A stretch of DNA of 64,000 nucleotides from NCBI GenBank assembly GCA_026131555.1, contig JAMXJH010000006.1:62001-126000 (forward strand). Direction: 5' to 3'. Positions 44,973-53,197 of this stretch are shown here, in pieces. The translations under genes were made by a program, and so were the position numbers. The first letter of the stretch is position 1, and every line of letters starts with the position of its first letter. The notes under the pieces are model-generated. The model searched no databases, was not told the DNA's origin, and was given only the letters and a program-made list of their open reading frames with translations. This stretch comes from Aerococcaceae bacterium NML190073 (lineage in GTDB: Bacteria > Bacillota > Bacilli > Lactobacillales > Aerococcaceae).

Positions 44973-45004
44973 ATCCCCCTCGCATAACAATATGCAAGGG
45001 GGAT
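44973..45004. terminator. hairpin between convergent azlD and the ABC ATPase gene
   Basis: ATCCCCCT-c-GCATA, loop ACAA, TATGC-a-AGGGGGAT. Strong stem, but without a good T run on either strand. Confidence 0.5.
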
Positions 45005-45014
45005 AAATTTGCCT

Positions 45015-45752
45015 TTACGCTTTCAAATAGCGCTCCAAAAATTGTTGTGTCCGTTCTTCTTGCGGATTAGTGAATAAATCTTCCGGCGCACCTTCTTCCG
45101 CAATCACGCCTTGATCCATAAATACCACTCGATCAGATACTTCACGCGCAAATTCCATTTCATGCGTTACAATAATCATCGTTAAGCCGGTATCTGCCAA
45201 CAGACGCATTACTTTCAACACTTCGCCAACCATTTCCGGGTCGAGCGCTGAAGTTGGCTCATCAAATAATAATACATCCGGTTGCATGGTTAATGCTCTA
45301 GCAATAGCTACGCGCTGTTTTTGCCCGCCTGAAAGTTGACTTGGTCGTGCATGAATATATGCACTCATGCCAACTTGATCAAGAAATTTAATTGCCATAG
45401 CCTCTGCTTCTTCTTTGCTAATCCCCAATACTTTCATCGGACCAATCGTGCAATTGCTCAACACATCCATATTATTGAACAAATTAAATGACTGAAACAC
45501 CATGCCGATATGGCTACGATAACGATTGATGTCATATTGATAGCTCAACACATTCTCGTCGCGATAAATGATGTCGCCGCCCGAAGGTTCTTCCAAAAGG
45601 TTGATACAGCGTAACAAGGTGGATTTTCCGGAACCAGAAGACCCGATAATTGTAACCACTTCGCCCTCGTTAACGACAAAGTTAATATCCTTCAAGACTT
45701 CTCGTTGACCAAATGTTTTGCTTAAATGTTTGATTTGAATAATTGGTGTCAT
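45015..45752 (-). CDS. amino acid ABC transporter ATP-binding protein
   Basis: 245 aa, GlnQ-like. Walker [10 protein letters not shown], signature [15 protein letters not shown], Walker [16 protein letters not shown]-loop VTHEM. It begins 3 nt after the permease gene, with AAAGGAG before the ATG. Because a lysine riboswitch precedes the permease-ATPase pair, the transporter is predicted to import lysine. Confidence 0.94.
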   Translation of the reverse strand: MTPIIQIKHLSKTFGQREVLKDINFVVNEGEVVTIIGSSGSGKSTLLRCINLLEEPSGGDIIYRDENVLSYQYDINRYRSHIGMVFQSFNLFNNMDVLSNCTIGPMKVLGISKEEAEAMAIKFLDQVGMSAYIHARPSQLSGGQKQRVAIARALTMQPDVLLFDEPTSALDPEMVGEVLKVMRLLADTGLTMIIVTHEMEFAREVSDRVVFMDQGVIAEEGAPEDLFTNPQEERTQQFLERYLKA

Positions 45753-45755
45753 CTC

Positions 45756-46520
45756 TTACACTCCTTTCGGGCGGTCGATAATCGCTACTTGTTGCTGATT
45801 AGCTCCTGCTAATTCATATGTTACTTTTCCGTCCAGACGTTTTTCAATAGCACGCAAAATCAATGTAACGGTATAGGTCAGAATAAAGTAAATAATCGCC
45901 GTTACAAAGAAAGTCTGGAACAATTTGTAACTTGTATTCGCAATCGTATTCGAAGTGAAATACAGTTCATTCACTGAAATAACACTCAAAACGGACGTAT
46001 CTTTAATATTGATAACAAATTCATTTCCGACAGACGGCAACACATTACGGAACGCTTGAGGCATCACAACATAGCGCATCGTCTGCCAATGGTTCATGCC
46101 GATAGCACGCGCGGCTTCAAATTGCCCTTCATCAATCGATACAATTCCTCCACGCACAACTTCTGACATATAAGCACCCGTATTAATCGATACTACCAGG
46201 AATGCCGCTTGCAAAGGTGTCATATTCCAATTCCACAGAATACTCGTCCCATAATAGACTACCATCGACTGAACGATCATCGGCGTCCCTCTAAAAATCG
46301 CCACATAAGCATTCAATAAGCGATTCGCTCCACCGATTAACCAGTTTTTCCATTGAACCTTAGTGAATGGAATTGTTCGAATGACGCCGACCAATACGCC
46401 GATTGCCAAACCGATAATTGTACCTGTCAACGAAATAAGCAGTGTATTCAAAGTACCGTCTAAATAACTTTGCCAATTACTATGAAAAATCTCCCACATC
46501 TCCTGTATAAACTCCAACAT
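45756..46520 (-). CDS. amino acid ABC transporter permease, riboswitch-controlled
   Basis: 254-aa HisM/GlnP-type permease with about five membrane segments and the EAA loop (EAARAIGMNHWQTMRYVVMPQAFRNVLPS). A longer frame reaches 46643, but that stretch is the riboswitch expression region; ATG at 46520 has AAAGGAGG 9 nt upstream. First gene of a two-gene transcript whose leader carries a lysine riboswitch, so lysine (or a close analogue) is the inferred substrate. Confidence 0.92.
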   Translation of the reverse strand: MLEFIQEMWEIFHSNWQSYLDGTLNTLLISLTGTIIGLAIGVLVGVIRTIPFTKVQWKNWLIGGANRLLNAYVAIFRGTPMIVQSMVVYYGTSILWNWNMTPLQAAFLVVSINTGAYMSEVVRGGIVSIDEGQFEAARAIGMNHWQTMRYVVMPQAFRNVLPSVGNEFVINIKDTSVLSVISVNELYFTSNTIANTSYKLFQTFFVTAIIYFILTYTVTLILRAIEKRLDGKVTYELAGANQQQVAIIDRPKGV

Positions 46521-46532
46521 CACATTTGCCTC

Positions 46533-46590
46533 CTTTTTTGTATACAAAAATAAGACCACGAACAAAAGGTCGCCGTCTTCATACAAATGC
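46533..46590 (-). promoter_or_regulatory. expression platform of the lysine riboswitch (fold uncertain)
   Basis: Between aptamer and permease start, AAGAC pairs with GTCTT before TTATTTTTG (possible terminator). CCTTTT there can also pair with AAAAGG of the ribosome binding site, and a 16-bp palindrome TTTTTGTATACAAAAA abuts it. Transcriptional or translational control cannot be settled by eye. Confidence 0.4.
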
Positions 46591-46623
46591 ATGCACTTAT
46601 ACCAATGATATAGCCTTTTGCCC

Positions 46624-46773
46624 GACAATTGATTGCACTTCATTGTTTACAGGGCAGTAAACAATGACAGTGACTGACCTATTATGACCAGCCCCCAATG
46701 AAACTTCATTTCGGCGAATTCCCCTTTCAACCTTACAGTTTACTCTTGTCGTCCGCGCCTCAGTTCAATCGTC
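46624..46773 (-). ncRNA. lysine riboswitch (L-box) aptamer
   Basis: 150 nt on the minus strand. P1 forms from GACGATTGA (46765-46773) and TCAATTGTC (46624-46632) with one G-U pair. Between them the conserved L-box elements appear in order: GAGGCGCG, AAGAGTA, GAAAGGGG, TCGCCGAA, GGGGGCTGG, CACTGTC, then the last hairpin (ATTGTTTAC paired to GTAAACAAT). It lies 100 nt before the permease gene with its own promoter. Confidence 0.88.
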
Positions 46774-46797
46774 TTAGTATTATTATTGTTGACAACC

Positions 46798-46825
46798 ATT
46801 ATAGCATACTCCCTTTTAATTTCAA
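46798..46825 (-). promoter_or_regulatory. promoter of the lysine riboswitch transcript
   Basis: Minus strand TTGAAA (46820-46825), 16-bp spacer, extended TGC-TATAAT (46798-46803). Starts about 30 bp before the aptamer. Confidence 0.75.
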
Positions 46826-46860
46826 CTATTTCCATATAAAAGATACCTGCACTTCCATCA

Positions 46861-46890
46861 AAATAAGGGAAAGACGGTCGTCCTTCCCTT
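46861..46890 (-). terminator. terminator after the solute-binding protein gene
   Basis: AAGGGAA and TTCCCTT arms with inner pairs, followed by TTATTTTG on the minus strand. It separates the binding-protein transcript from the riboswitch transcript. Confidence 0.7.
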
Positions 46891-46905
46891 CAAAATGTAT
46901 TGCTT

Positions 46906-47718
46906 TTATTCGCTAGCCGGTTGGTTTTTGATAGCTTCTTCCATCATCTTATCGCGTTCTGCTTGCGAGATTGCTTTCAATGCTTCGTTTACTTGCGCCG
47001 TAAGGTCGCTGCCTTTTTTGACACCGATAGCCAATAGCTTATCTTCATCCGCAACTTCAAATGGCAATTCGATATAGATAAATTGATCATTAGCGGCGGT
47101 TGCTGATTGCGCTTCGGGAACTTCAGAAATATAAGCATCTATCTTTCCAGATTCTAAAGCCACGCGCATAACCGGAAATGACTTTTGAGCTTGCTCGACA
47201 GTTGCACCGACAAGTTGATTGAGTAAATCATAATGCAAAGTGCCCAACTGCCCGGTTACTTTTGCATTGGCAAAATCAGTAAGTTTTGTTGCTGAAGCGA
47301 ATGACGAATCTTTGCGCATGACAAGTACGAATTGTGAGGCATAGTAAGCATCTGTAAAGTCCACGACTTTCGCACGCTCCGCTGTAGGTGACATTCCGGC
47401 GATAATTAAATCTACCTTACCGGCTTGCAATGCTGGAACCAGTCCGTCCCATTCCGTCTTTACTACTTCAACCTTACGACCTAATGCTTCGCCGATTTTG
47501 CGAGCGATTTGCACGTCATAACCATTCGCAAAACTATTCGTACCTTGAATCGGAACCGCATCATTGCTGTCATCTTTCTGTGTCCAGTTATACGGCGGAT
47601 ATCCGGCTTCCATACCGATTAGCAATGGTTTGTCTGCTGATGTGTTCGCGCCTGAGTTGCCACAAGCAACTAAGACAAACGCCAAAAAGGTCAAAATGAG
47701 TGCTTGTATTTTTTTCAT
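46906..47718 (-). CDS. amino acid ABC transporter substrate-binding lipoprotein
   Basis: 270 aa, family 3 periplasmic-binding-protein fold. Lipobox LVACG anchors it to the membrane. LLIGMEAGYPPYNW, GYDVQIARKIGEALGRKVE, WDGLVPALQAGKVDLIIAGMSPTAERA and VDFTDAYY are typical of amino-acid binders. It lies upstream of the permease-ATPase pair but on a separate transcript (own promoter and terminator), so it would escape the riboswitch. AAAGGTGG precedes the ATG. Confidence 0.94.
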   Translation of the reverse strand: MKKIQALILTFLAFVLVACGNSGANTSADKPLLIGMEAGYPPYNWTQKDDSNDAVPIQGTNSFANGYDVQIARKIGEALGRKVEVVKTEWDGLVPALQAGKVDLIIAGMSPTAERAKVVDFTDAYYASQFVLVMRKDSSFASATKLTDFANAKVTGQLGTLHYDLLNQLVGATVEQAQKSFPVMRVALESGKIDAYISEVPEAQSATAANDQFIYIELPFEVADEDKLLAIGVKKGSDLTAQVNEALKAISQAERDKMMEEAIKNQPASE

Positions 47719-47750
47719 TGTCGTCTACCACCTTTCATTCAATTAAATTC

Positions 47751-47779
47751 AGTATACTGACTGTTCTGACAGATTGCAA
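47751..47779 (-). promoter_or_regulatory. promoter of the binding-protein gene
   Basis: Minus strand TTGCAA (47774-47779), 17-bp spacer, TATACT (47751-47756). Confidence 0.65.
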
Positions 47780-47791
47780 GCGCCTGAGATA

Positions 47792-48262
47792 CTACTGAAT
47801 AACTACCTCGCGCTGAAACGGATCAATACTGAATCCTTGAGCCAATACCAGCTTAGCATATTCTTTAGCGCCAAATAGTGAGTGATCTTTATAGTTGCCG
47901 CATTCTTTAGCAGTTGTTGCAGGCACAACTTCTGTTATGAGTACTTTTTGCAACACATTGCGAACAGCGACGGCAACTTCTTGTGGTGTATGCTCATCCC
48001 AAATCACCAAATAATAGCCTGTGCGGCATCCCATCGGCGACACATCCACAATGCCCTGCAATTCATCACGCAGATTGATTGCGATTAAATGCTCCAATGT
48101 ATGCAATGCTCCCGTTGGCAAAGCATCTTCATTCGGTTGCAAAAAACGAATATCGTACTTCTGAAGCAAGGCGCCTGTTTCATGGCGTTCCTCCCCCGCT
48201 AAACGGACATAGGGTGCTTTAACTGCATTGTGATCTAATTCAAAACTTTCTACTTTTGCCAT
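47792..48262 (-). CDS. luxS: S-ribosylhomocysteine lyase (AI-2 synthase)
   Basis: 156 aa. Cleaves S-ribosylhomocysteine to homocysteine and DPD, the AI-2 precursor. The metal site HTLEHL and CGNYKDH, the catalytic Cys in SPMGCRTGYY, and the start VESFELDHNAVKAPYVRLA region are all present. GAGGAGAG precedes the ATG. Single gene with its own promoter. Confidence 0.97.
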   Translation of the reverse strand: MAKVESFELDHNAVKAPYVRLAGEERHETGALLQKYDIRFLQPNEDALPTGALHTLEHLIAINLRDELQGIVDVSPMGCRTGYYLVIWDEHTPQEVAVAVRNVLQKVLITEVVPATTAKECGNYKDHSLFGAKEYAKLVLAQGFSIDPFQREVVIQ

Positions 48263-48292
48263 TATCTTCTCTCCTCTTTTCTCATTAAATTC

Positions 48293-48321
48293 AGTCTACA
48301 CAATTTAGTAGAAAGTGACAA
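48293..48321 (-). promoter_or_regulatory. promoter of luxS
   Basis: Minus strand TTGTCA (48316-48321), 17-bp spacer, TAGACT (48293-48298). Confidence 0.65.
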
Positions 48322-48431
48322 TCTTTTTGGCAATGTTATTTATCTCGTGCTTCCCTCAATTCATACTCATCTTTAATCCTTACAAACATTTATGTTATAA
48401 TGAACTTATCTGATTTACAATGAGGTGTTTT

Positions 48432-49706
48432 ATGAAAGCAGTGAAACAGCATTTCGATAAACAATCTACACGCAAACTTTTCATTTTGCTCTTTAGTTTA
48501 GTGACTTTTGGTTTTGCTTGGTTGATGCCGGATAGACACGAGATGCTCAATAATTATTGGTACTTGTTGACACATCAAACTTATTTGATGCATGACTTGT
48601 TTGACGTGGTTGGGCTATCCGCTACTTTCTTCAATATTGCCTTGCATTTCCTAACTGCCTACTATTTGATGAGCCGTAACGAACGCTCTAATGTGAACGG
48701 TCTCCAAATGGCTGCCATCGGCATTTTTGTCGGACACGGATTTTTTGGAACGCACATCGGCAATATCATTCCGATTATTCTCGGTGTTGTCCTCTATGCC
48801 AAATGGACACATCAGTCATTCAAACTGTACACAACTGTCAGTTTGTTTGCTACTGCAACTGCGCCAATCGTTTCTTACGTAATGGTCACACCAGCACCGA
48901 CAATCCAGTCAGCTATTCTGGGAATTGGTGCCGGCTTACTGATTGGTTTCATTGCGCCACCATTGGCTGAGCAATTCCTTAAGTTTCACCATGGATTTAC
49001 TTTATACAACTTCGGTTTCACCACCGGAATCATTGCGATGTTCTTTATCCTGTTGTTCCCTTACTTCAATTGGACTATCGAACCGCAATCTTTTCTGAGC
49101 AATCAATATCATCATTATTTGCTTGTTTATTATTTGTTACTCTTGCTTCTGTTAGCCGGATTCGCTCTGTGGCATATGCGCGATGCTTGGGCAAAATATG
49201 CAACCTTAATTAAAAGTTCCGGTCGCGTACCGGATGACTTTGTGTCAAAGTTTGGATTAAACAGCGCACTCTTAAATATGGCGCTGAATGGACTTATGTT
49301 CTTCGTGCTCTTGCTGTTGCTAAACGTCACTTTCACAGGACCAATTCTAGGTGGATTATGTTCGATTATCGGATTCAGCGCCTTCGGCAAACACCCTCGT
49401 AACTGCCTTCCGATTGCTGTGGGCGTTATTCTAGCAGCCAGCTTACTGCAAGTGCCATTAACCGACCAACGTGTTGTGTTAGCTATCTTATTTGGAACAG
49501 CACTGAGCCCGATTGCCGGTTTCTACGGCTTAGGTTATGGCGTTGTTGCCGGATTTTTGCATTACAATCTAACCGCTGTTGTGTTCCCGCTACATCAAGG
49601 AATGACACTGTATAACAACGGCTTCACAACCGGCTTCGTTGCCGCTTTTCTCGTGCCAATTATCGACACGATTCAAGACCACAAACACTATTGGACTAAA
49701 AAATAA
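48432..49706 (+). CDS. DUF1576 family integral membrane protein
   Basis: 424 aa with about ten to twelve membrane segments. Two halves show related motifs: LHFLTAYYLMSR with GHGFFGTHIGNIIPIILGVVLYA, and FGLNSALLNMALNG with SIIGFSAFGKHPRNCLPIAVGVIL; GFTLYNFGFTTGII and GMTLYNNGFTTGFVAAFL also repeat. This internal duplication is typical of a transporter. DUF1576 proteins have no known substrate. ATG at 48432 has GAGGTG upstream. An extended -10 TGTTATAAT lies just upstream. A small soluble gene follows after 11 nt. Confidence 0.85.
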   Translation: MKAVKQHFDKQSTRKLFILLFSLVTFGFAWLMPDRHEMLNNYWYLLTHQTYLMHDLFDVVGLSATFFNIALHFLTAYYLMSRNERSNVNGLQMAAIGIFVGHGFFGTHIGNIIPIILGVVLYAKWTHQSFKLYTTVSLFATATAPIVSYVMVTPAPTIQSAILGIGAGLLIGFIAPPLAEQFLKFHHGFTLYNFGFTTGIIAMFFILLFPYFNWTIEPQSFLSNQYHHYLLVYYLLLLLLLAGFALWHMRDAWAKYATLIKSSGRVPDDFVSKFGLNSALLNMALNGLMFFVLLLLLNVTFTGPILGGLCSIIGFSAFGKHPRNCLPIAVGVILAASLLQVPLTDQRVVLAILFGTALSPIAGFYGLGYGVVAGFLHYNLTAVVFPLHQGMTLYNNGFTTGFVAAFLVPIIDTIQDHKHYWTKK

Positions 49707-49717
49707 GGAGAATCTCT

Positions 49718-50062
49718 ATGCTTGCCGAAAAAAATAAAGCAACCCGTATTATGAAAGAAATTGTCAGTTACTTTCTAGATAATGAATTGAATGATTTTGA
49801 CTTGAAATTTCAAATTGACGAGAAAGAATTCCATTTAACCATCAGCGCACCCGCACAACAACAACCGGACAGTTTCGATAAATTATTACAAGATTTGGAA
49901 ACGGAACGCCAAATCGAAATCGACGAATACTATAATGCTCTCATTGGTAGCAATTGTTATCAACATGATTACAGCTTTCTCGGGAAAGCCATCGACCATG
50001 CTGAAGGGCAATTCGAGAACGGTATTCTGACACTTAGTATTTGGCGTTATAACATTTACTAA
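49718..50062 (+). CDS. small acidic hypothetical protein
   Basis: 114 aa, soluble and acidic, no recognisable domain. It contains MKEIVSYFLDNELNDFDLKFQIDEKEFHLTIS, suggesting an N-terminal helix and a beta sheet, and ends LTLSIWRYNIY. It starts 11 nt after the DUF1576 gene with AAGGAGA and is followed by a terminator, so it is probably that protein's partner. Confidence 0.75.
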   Translation: MLAEKNKATRIMKEIVSYFLDNELNDFDLKFQIDEKEFHLTISAPAQQQPDSFDKLLQDLETERQIEIDEYYNALIGSNCYQHDYSFLGKAIDHAEGQFENGILTLSIWRYNIY

Positions 50063-50078
50063 GAACTATCTTTCTACC

Positions 50079-50143
50079 AAAAAACTCCTTTCAACACGAT
50101 GTGCGCCCTCTATTAGTCGCCTCGAATGTTGAAAGGGGTTTTT
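50079..50143. terminator. terminator between the DUF1576 and KAS III operons
   Basis: AAAAACtCCTTTCAACA and its complement (one mismatch) enclose a loop of about 30 nt; TTTTT on the plus strand and TTTTT on the minus strand make it bidirectional. Confidence 0.8.
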
Positions 50144-50192
50144 ACTTTTCATTGATGAGCATCAATGATGCGCATTCACACGCATCTTAATT

Positions 50193-51125
50193 TTATAGGC
50201 GTAGCAACAGCATATTTGACGTTAATCCGGCAGCCGTCCCGCAGAGCAATACCGTATTATTCTCTTTGGCTCTGCCCGTTTGTAACGCATGATACAGCAT
50301 ATACGGAATGGATACAGACACTTGATTTCCGTAGTCTTTCACAAGATTGATATACTGTTCTTCCCTAATGCCCAATTTTTTCATAATCAATGCCAATGCG
50401 CGACTTGCCTGATGAGGAACAACCAAGTCAACTTCGTCCAGTCGTACATTGTACTTTGATGTAAATTCATCAAACATTGGCGGTAATTTTTTTGCTGAAA
50501 TGCTCAATATTCTTTTGCCATCCATGGAAAACAAATAATCTTCTCGCGTTTCTTCTGAATAGAATGACGCATTCAAACCTGTTAATCCACCGCGAATTTC
50601 TGTCATGTGCGCACCCTCTGACCAAGTTTTCTGCATGCTGGCGATGACTCCTTGGATAGGGTTATCGGATTTTTCAATAATAAATGCGCATGCTCCATCT
50701 GAAAATAGTTCATAACTTTCCTTCTGGTTCTCATTCAATCCCATGGAAGCCAGTTCACTGGATACAATGAGTACTCTGTTATATTTGCCTCCATGAATCA
50801 AATAAGACATTGTATCTAAGGCGGTCACAAAACTTGTACATGTTGAATTGATATCGAAAGCTGGAATGTCTGTTCCCAACGCAATTTTTTCATGAATAAG
50901 TGCTGCTGTACATGGAATCGGTTGTACAGGAACGGCGCTGGCTGACACAATGCAATCAATCTCTTCAATACCAATGTTCGCCTGTTCTAAAGCTCTCAGA
51001 CACGCTTGTGCCGCCATATCCAGTTGAGTCTCTTCCTCTGTGCACCAATATCTCGTTTCACCATTAAATTCGACTGTATTTTTCGGCAAATAGCCTCCAT
51101 AACCAATTATCTTAATATTTCTCAT
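50193..51125 (-). CDS. ketoacyl-ACP synthase III (FabH/OleA-like)
   Basis: 310-aa thiolase-fold condensing enzyme. The triad is C96 (NSTCTSF), H238 (VPHQAS) and N267 (YGNQVS). The rest follows KAS III (IDCIVSASAVP; ELFSDGACAFIIE). It is not in a fab cluster but last in an operon with an adenylate-forming enzyme, MBL hydrolase, OleD-like reductase and glycosyltransferase, so it probably condenses two acyl chains or extends one for a special lipid. ATG at 51125 follows GAGGGG at 10 nt. It overlaps no gene but begins 1 nt before the previous stop region. Confidence 0.9.
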   Translation of the reverse strand: MRNIKIIGYGGYLPKNTVEFNGETRYWCTEEETQLDMAAQACLRALEQANIGIEEIDCIVSASAVPVQPIPCTAALIHEKIALGTDIPAFDINSTCTSFVTALDTMSYLIHGGKYNRVLIVSSELASMGLNENQKESYELFSDGACAFIIEKSDNPIQGVIASMQKTWSEGAHMTEIRGGLTGLNASFYSEETREDYLFSMDGKRILSISAKKLPPMFDEFTSKYNVRLDEVDLVVPHQASRALALIMKKLGIREEQYINLVKDYGNQVSVSIPYMLYHALQTGRAKENNTVLLCGTAAGLTSNMLLLRL

Positions 51126-51126
51126 A

Positions 51127-52401
51127 CTAAAAGCCCCTCTCAACTCGTTTCATTTTTCTCAATAGATTTGTCGTATAAGTATCAAAAACAACATTTACTT
51201 CTTCAATATTAAATTTATCAAATAAAGTTTCAAACTCCTTGCGAATTTGCATTTGAACCTGTTCTGTTACGCAATCAATATACACAATAATCTCCGTTTT
51301 GGATTTCTGATAAACACGGTACTCCTTGATGTCCGGCACATAAATGACACAACGGCTAATATAATCCGGAAACACACTGATTTCTTTTCCTTCTCGCGTA
51401 TTAAATAAAAAGACATCATCCATTCTACCTTCAATTTTCTCAATAACCATCAAGGCACTTCCGCACGGACATTTCTTATCACTTTCAACCAAGATATCAT
51501 TCAAGCGATAACGTACAATCGGCTGTGATGACCTGACGAAATCCGTGATAATCGGAATAAACCGCCGTTCGTCCACATATTCTTTCTCAATGTACGCAAT
51601 ATCCTCATTCAAATGAAATGAGCCGCACTCACAAGTATATCCTAAGAATCCTTCTGTACATTGATACACTTGGTGAATAAATGGTTGCTTGAATATTCTC
51701 CGGAAGTATTCGGAATCTTCTTGTGTTAACACCTCTGCCACTGAAATTACCTTAATCGGTTGAATCGATAACTTATTATCTTCAACAAATTTCGCTAATA
51801 TCATTAGCACAGACGGCGGCGCAATCAGTATAGTGGGTTGGAACTGTTGGAGTATTTCCACTTGTTCCTCCATGCTTTTGGATATATCGAAATACTTGAA
51901 GTCCAACACACGACTCTTAGCCCCTTCATAAAGGTTATTATCCGCTCGTAAGAAAAACGCCACTTTATGATTTAGTAAACGACGTGAAGGGAGTAATTTC
52001 GCCATAATGCCGCCTACCCACGTCGCGATTTCATCATCACTTACGATGAACAAACCTCTATGCCCACTGGTGCCTGAAGATAGCCCTACTGAAATCCCTT
52101 GTAATTTTTCTTGGAACTCCCGTGTTTTCTCACTGTGAATCGCCAATTCTAAAGCTTGTTCTTTATCTATCCCTACCGTATTCAGTTGATTGAAATTATC
52201 CATCATAATTTGTTTGTTCATATACGGGATAGCCTCAAAAGAGTCCATATTCATTTCCCTAAAATAAGGCGAATGGGTTTGAATAAATTTGAGATGTCTC
52301 GCTAATTTCTTTTGTTGATACCGCTCCAGTTGTTGCCTATCTTTAAATTTTAGTAGCCATCTAAATTTCACGAAGTTTTTCACAGCTAACCATTTATTCA
52401 T
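51127..52401 (-). CDS. adenylate-forming enzyme, F390 synthetase/CapK-like
   Basis: 424 aa of the PaaK/CapK/F390 synthetase branch of ANL enzymes. SVGLSSGTSGHRGLF is the phosphate-binding loop; YQCTEGFLGYTCECG, IVRYRLNDIL (with the conserved Arg-x-Asp pair) and KIEGRMDD follow. It carries Cys residues (CECG, CPCG) that may bind zinc. Such enzymes activate carboxylic acids as acyl-AMP. Together with an OleA-like and OleD-like enzyme this may be an activation or beta-lactone-forming step (inference). It overlaps the MBL gene by 8 nt. Confidence 0.85.
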   Translation of the reverse strand: MNKWLAVKNFVKFRWLLKFKDRQQLERYQQKKLARHLKFIQTHSPYFREMNMDSFEAIPYMNKQIMMDNFNQLNTVGIDKEQALELAIHSEKTREFQEKLQGISVGLSSGTSGHRGLFIVSDDEIATWVGGIMAKLLPSRRLLNHKVAFFLRADNNLYEGAKSRVLDFKYFDISKSMEEQVEILQQFQPTILIAPPSVLMILAKFVEDNKLSIQPIKVISVAEVLTQEDSEYFRRIFKQPFIHQVYQCTEGFLGYTCECGSFHLNEDIAYIEKEYVDERRFIPIITDFVRSSQPIVRYRLNDILVESDKKCPCGSALMVIEKIEGRMDDVFLFNTREGKEISVFPDYISRCVIYVPDIKEYRVYQKSKTEIIVYIDCVTEQVQMQIRKEFETLFDKFNIEEVNVVFDTYTTNLLRKMKRVERGF

Positions 52402-53197
52402 CCGTAAACAACTCCTTTTGATTATATTTGTCGTGACTAAACCATAATCGTATGCCGTCTTTTCTCATATGCTCCAATACTTGAGTGCTTTTCATATAGG
52501 CTGCGTAATCATTTTGTACTAATCTGGCAAAAAGTTTCATATCTTTCGCCTTATCCAACAAATCTAATCCCCAGCAAGTATCCGCCCCAAGAAACATTTG
52601 CTCATTTATCAGAGCACAAATTTGCCCGTAAGCATGCCCATCTAAATTTGTAATTAACACACTTCGATCTGAAAATAAATCATAAGCGCTGAAATAAGAT
52701 GTTGAGCAACTACGTAAATCATCATCTTTTAAAATAATTAACTGATCCTCAAACCAACTTGGAATCAATTTCGGGATGATTAAATCTCGGATCTTCGGAT
52801 TTTTATAGTTGATGTACGCTTTTTCTGAAATGATGACTTTTGCTTGCTTGAATTTCGCTAATCCTCCCACATGATCCGGATGCAAATGCGATAAAATGAT
52901 GTAATTTATTGCACTAGGTTGAATTCCTTCTTGCTTCAATTGATAATCTATTATATCCTCTTGCGTTACAAAAGTAGGATTTAATAAATGATACAACTTC
53001 CCGATTACACCCGCGTTGTAAATATCAAGTGAGTATCCGGTATCAAACAATATATATCCGTGAAGTCGATGATGTAGCAGAAAAACACCGGCGGCAAACT
53101 TCCTCAATTCTTTCGGCGTATGCTTAAATACTGCCTTCAAATTATTCACACAATAGCCACAAGCATAATAGCTAAGCTTTGTTATATTGTTCGGCAT
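52394..53197 (-). CDS. MBL-fold metallohydrolase, lactonase-like
   Basis: 267 aa. The zinc motif HLHPDH is at residues 104-109; further ligands lie in NLDGHAYGQ, FLGADTCW and FSHD. The layout (ILFDTGYS, YIILSHLHPDHVGGLAKF, VIISEKAY) resembles N-acyl-homoserine lactonases, so a lactone or thioester hydrolase role in the pathway is reasonable. No signal peptide. Its start overlaps the reductase gene by 26 nt and its end overlaps the adenylating enzyme gene by 8 nt, showing tight coupling. Confidence 0.87.
   Translation of the reverse strand: MPNNITKLSYYACGYCVNNLKAVFKHTPKELRKFAAGVFLLHHRLHGYILFDTGYSLDIYNAGVIGKLYHLLNPTFVTQEDIIDYQLKQEGIQPSAINYIILSHLHPDHVGGLAKFKQAKVIISEKAYINYKNPKIRDLIIPKLIPSWFEDQLIILKDDDLRSCSTSYFSAYDLFSDRSVLITNLDGHAYGQICALINEQMFLGADTCWGLDLLDKAKDMKLFARLVQNDYAAYMKSTQVLEHMRKDGIRLWFSHDKYNQKELFTDE

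Noticed and set aside
46521-46643. N-terminal extension of the ABC permease
   Set aside because: This stretch is the riboswitch expression platform; the ATG at 46520 has a strong ribosome binding site and the family start.
50193-51125. KAS III gene as housekeeping fabH
   Set aside because: It is not in a fab cluster, has unusual neighbours and an atypical N-terminus; a specialised role fits better.
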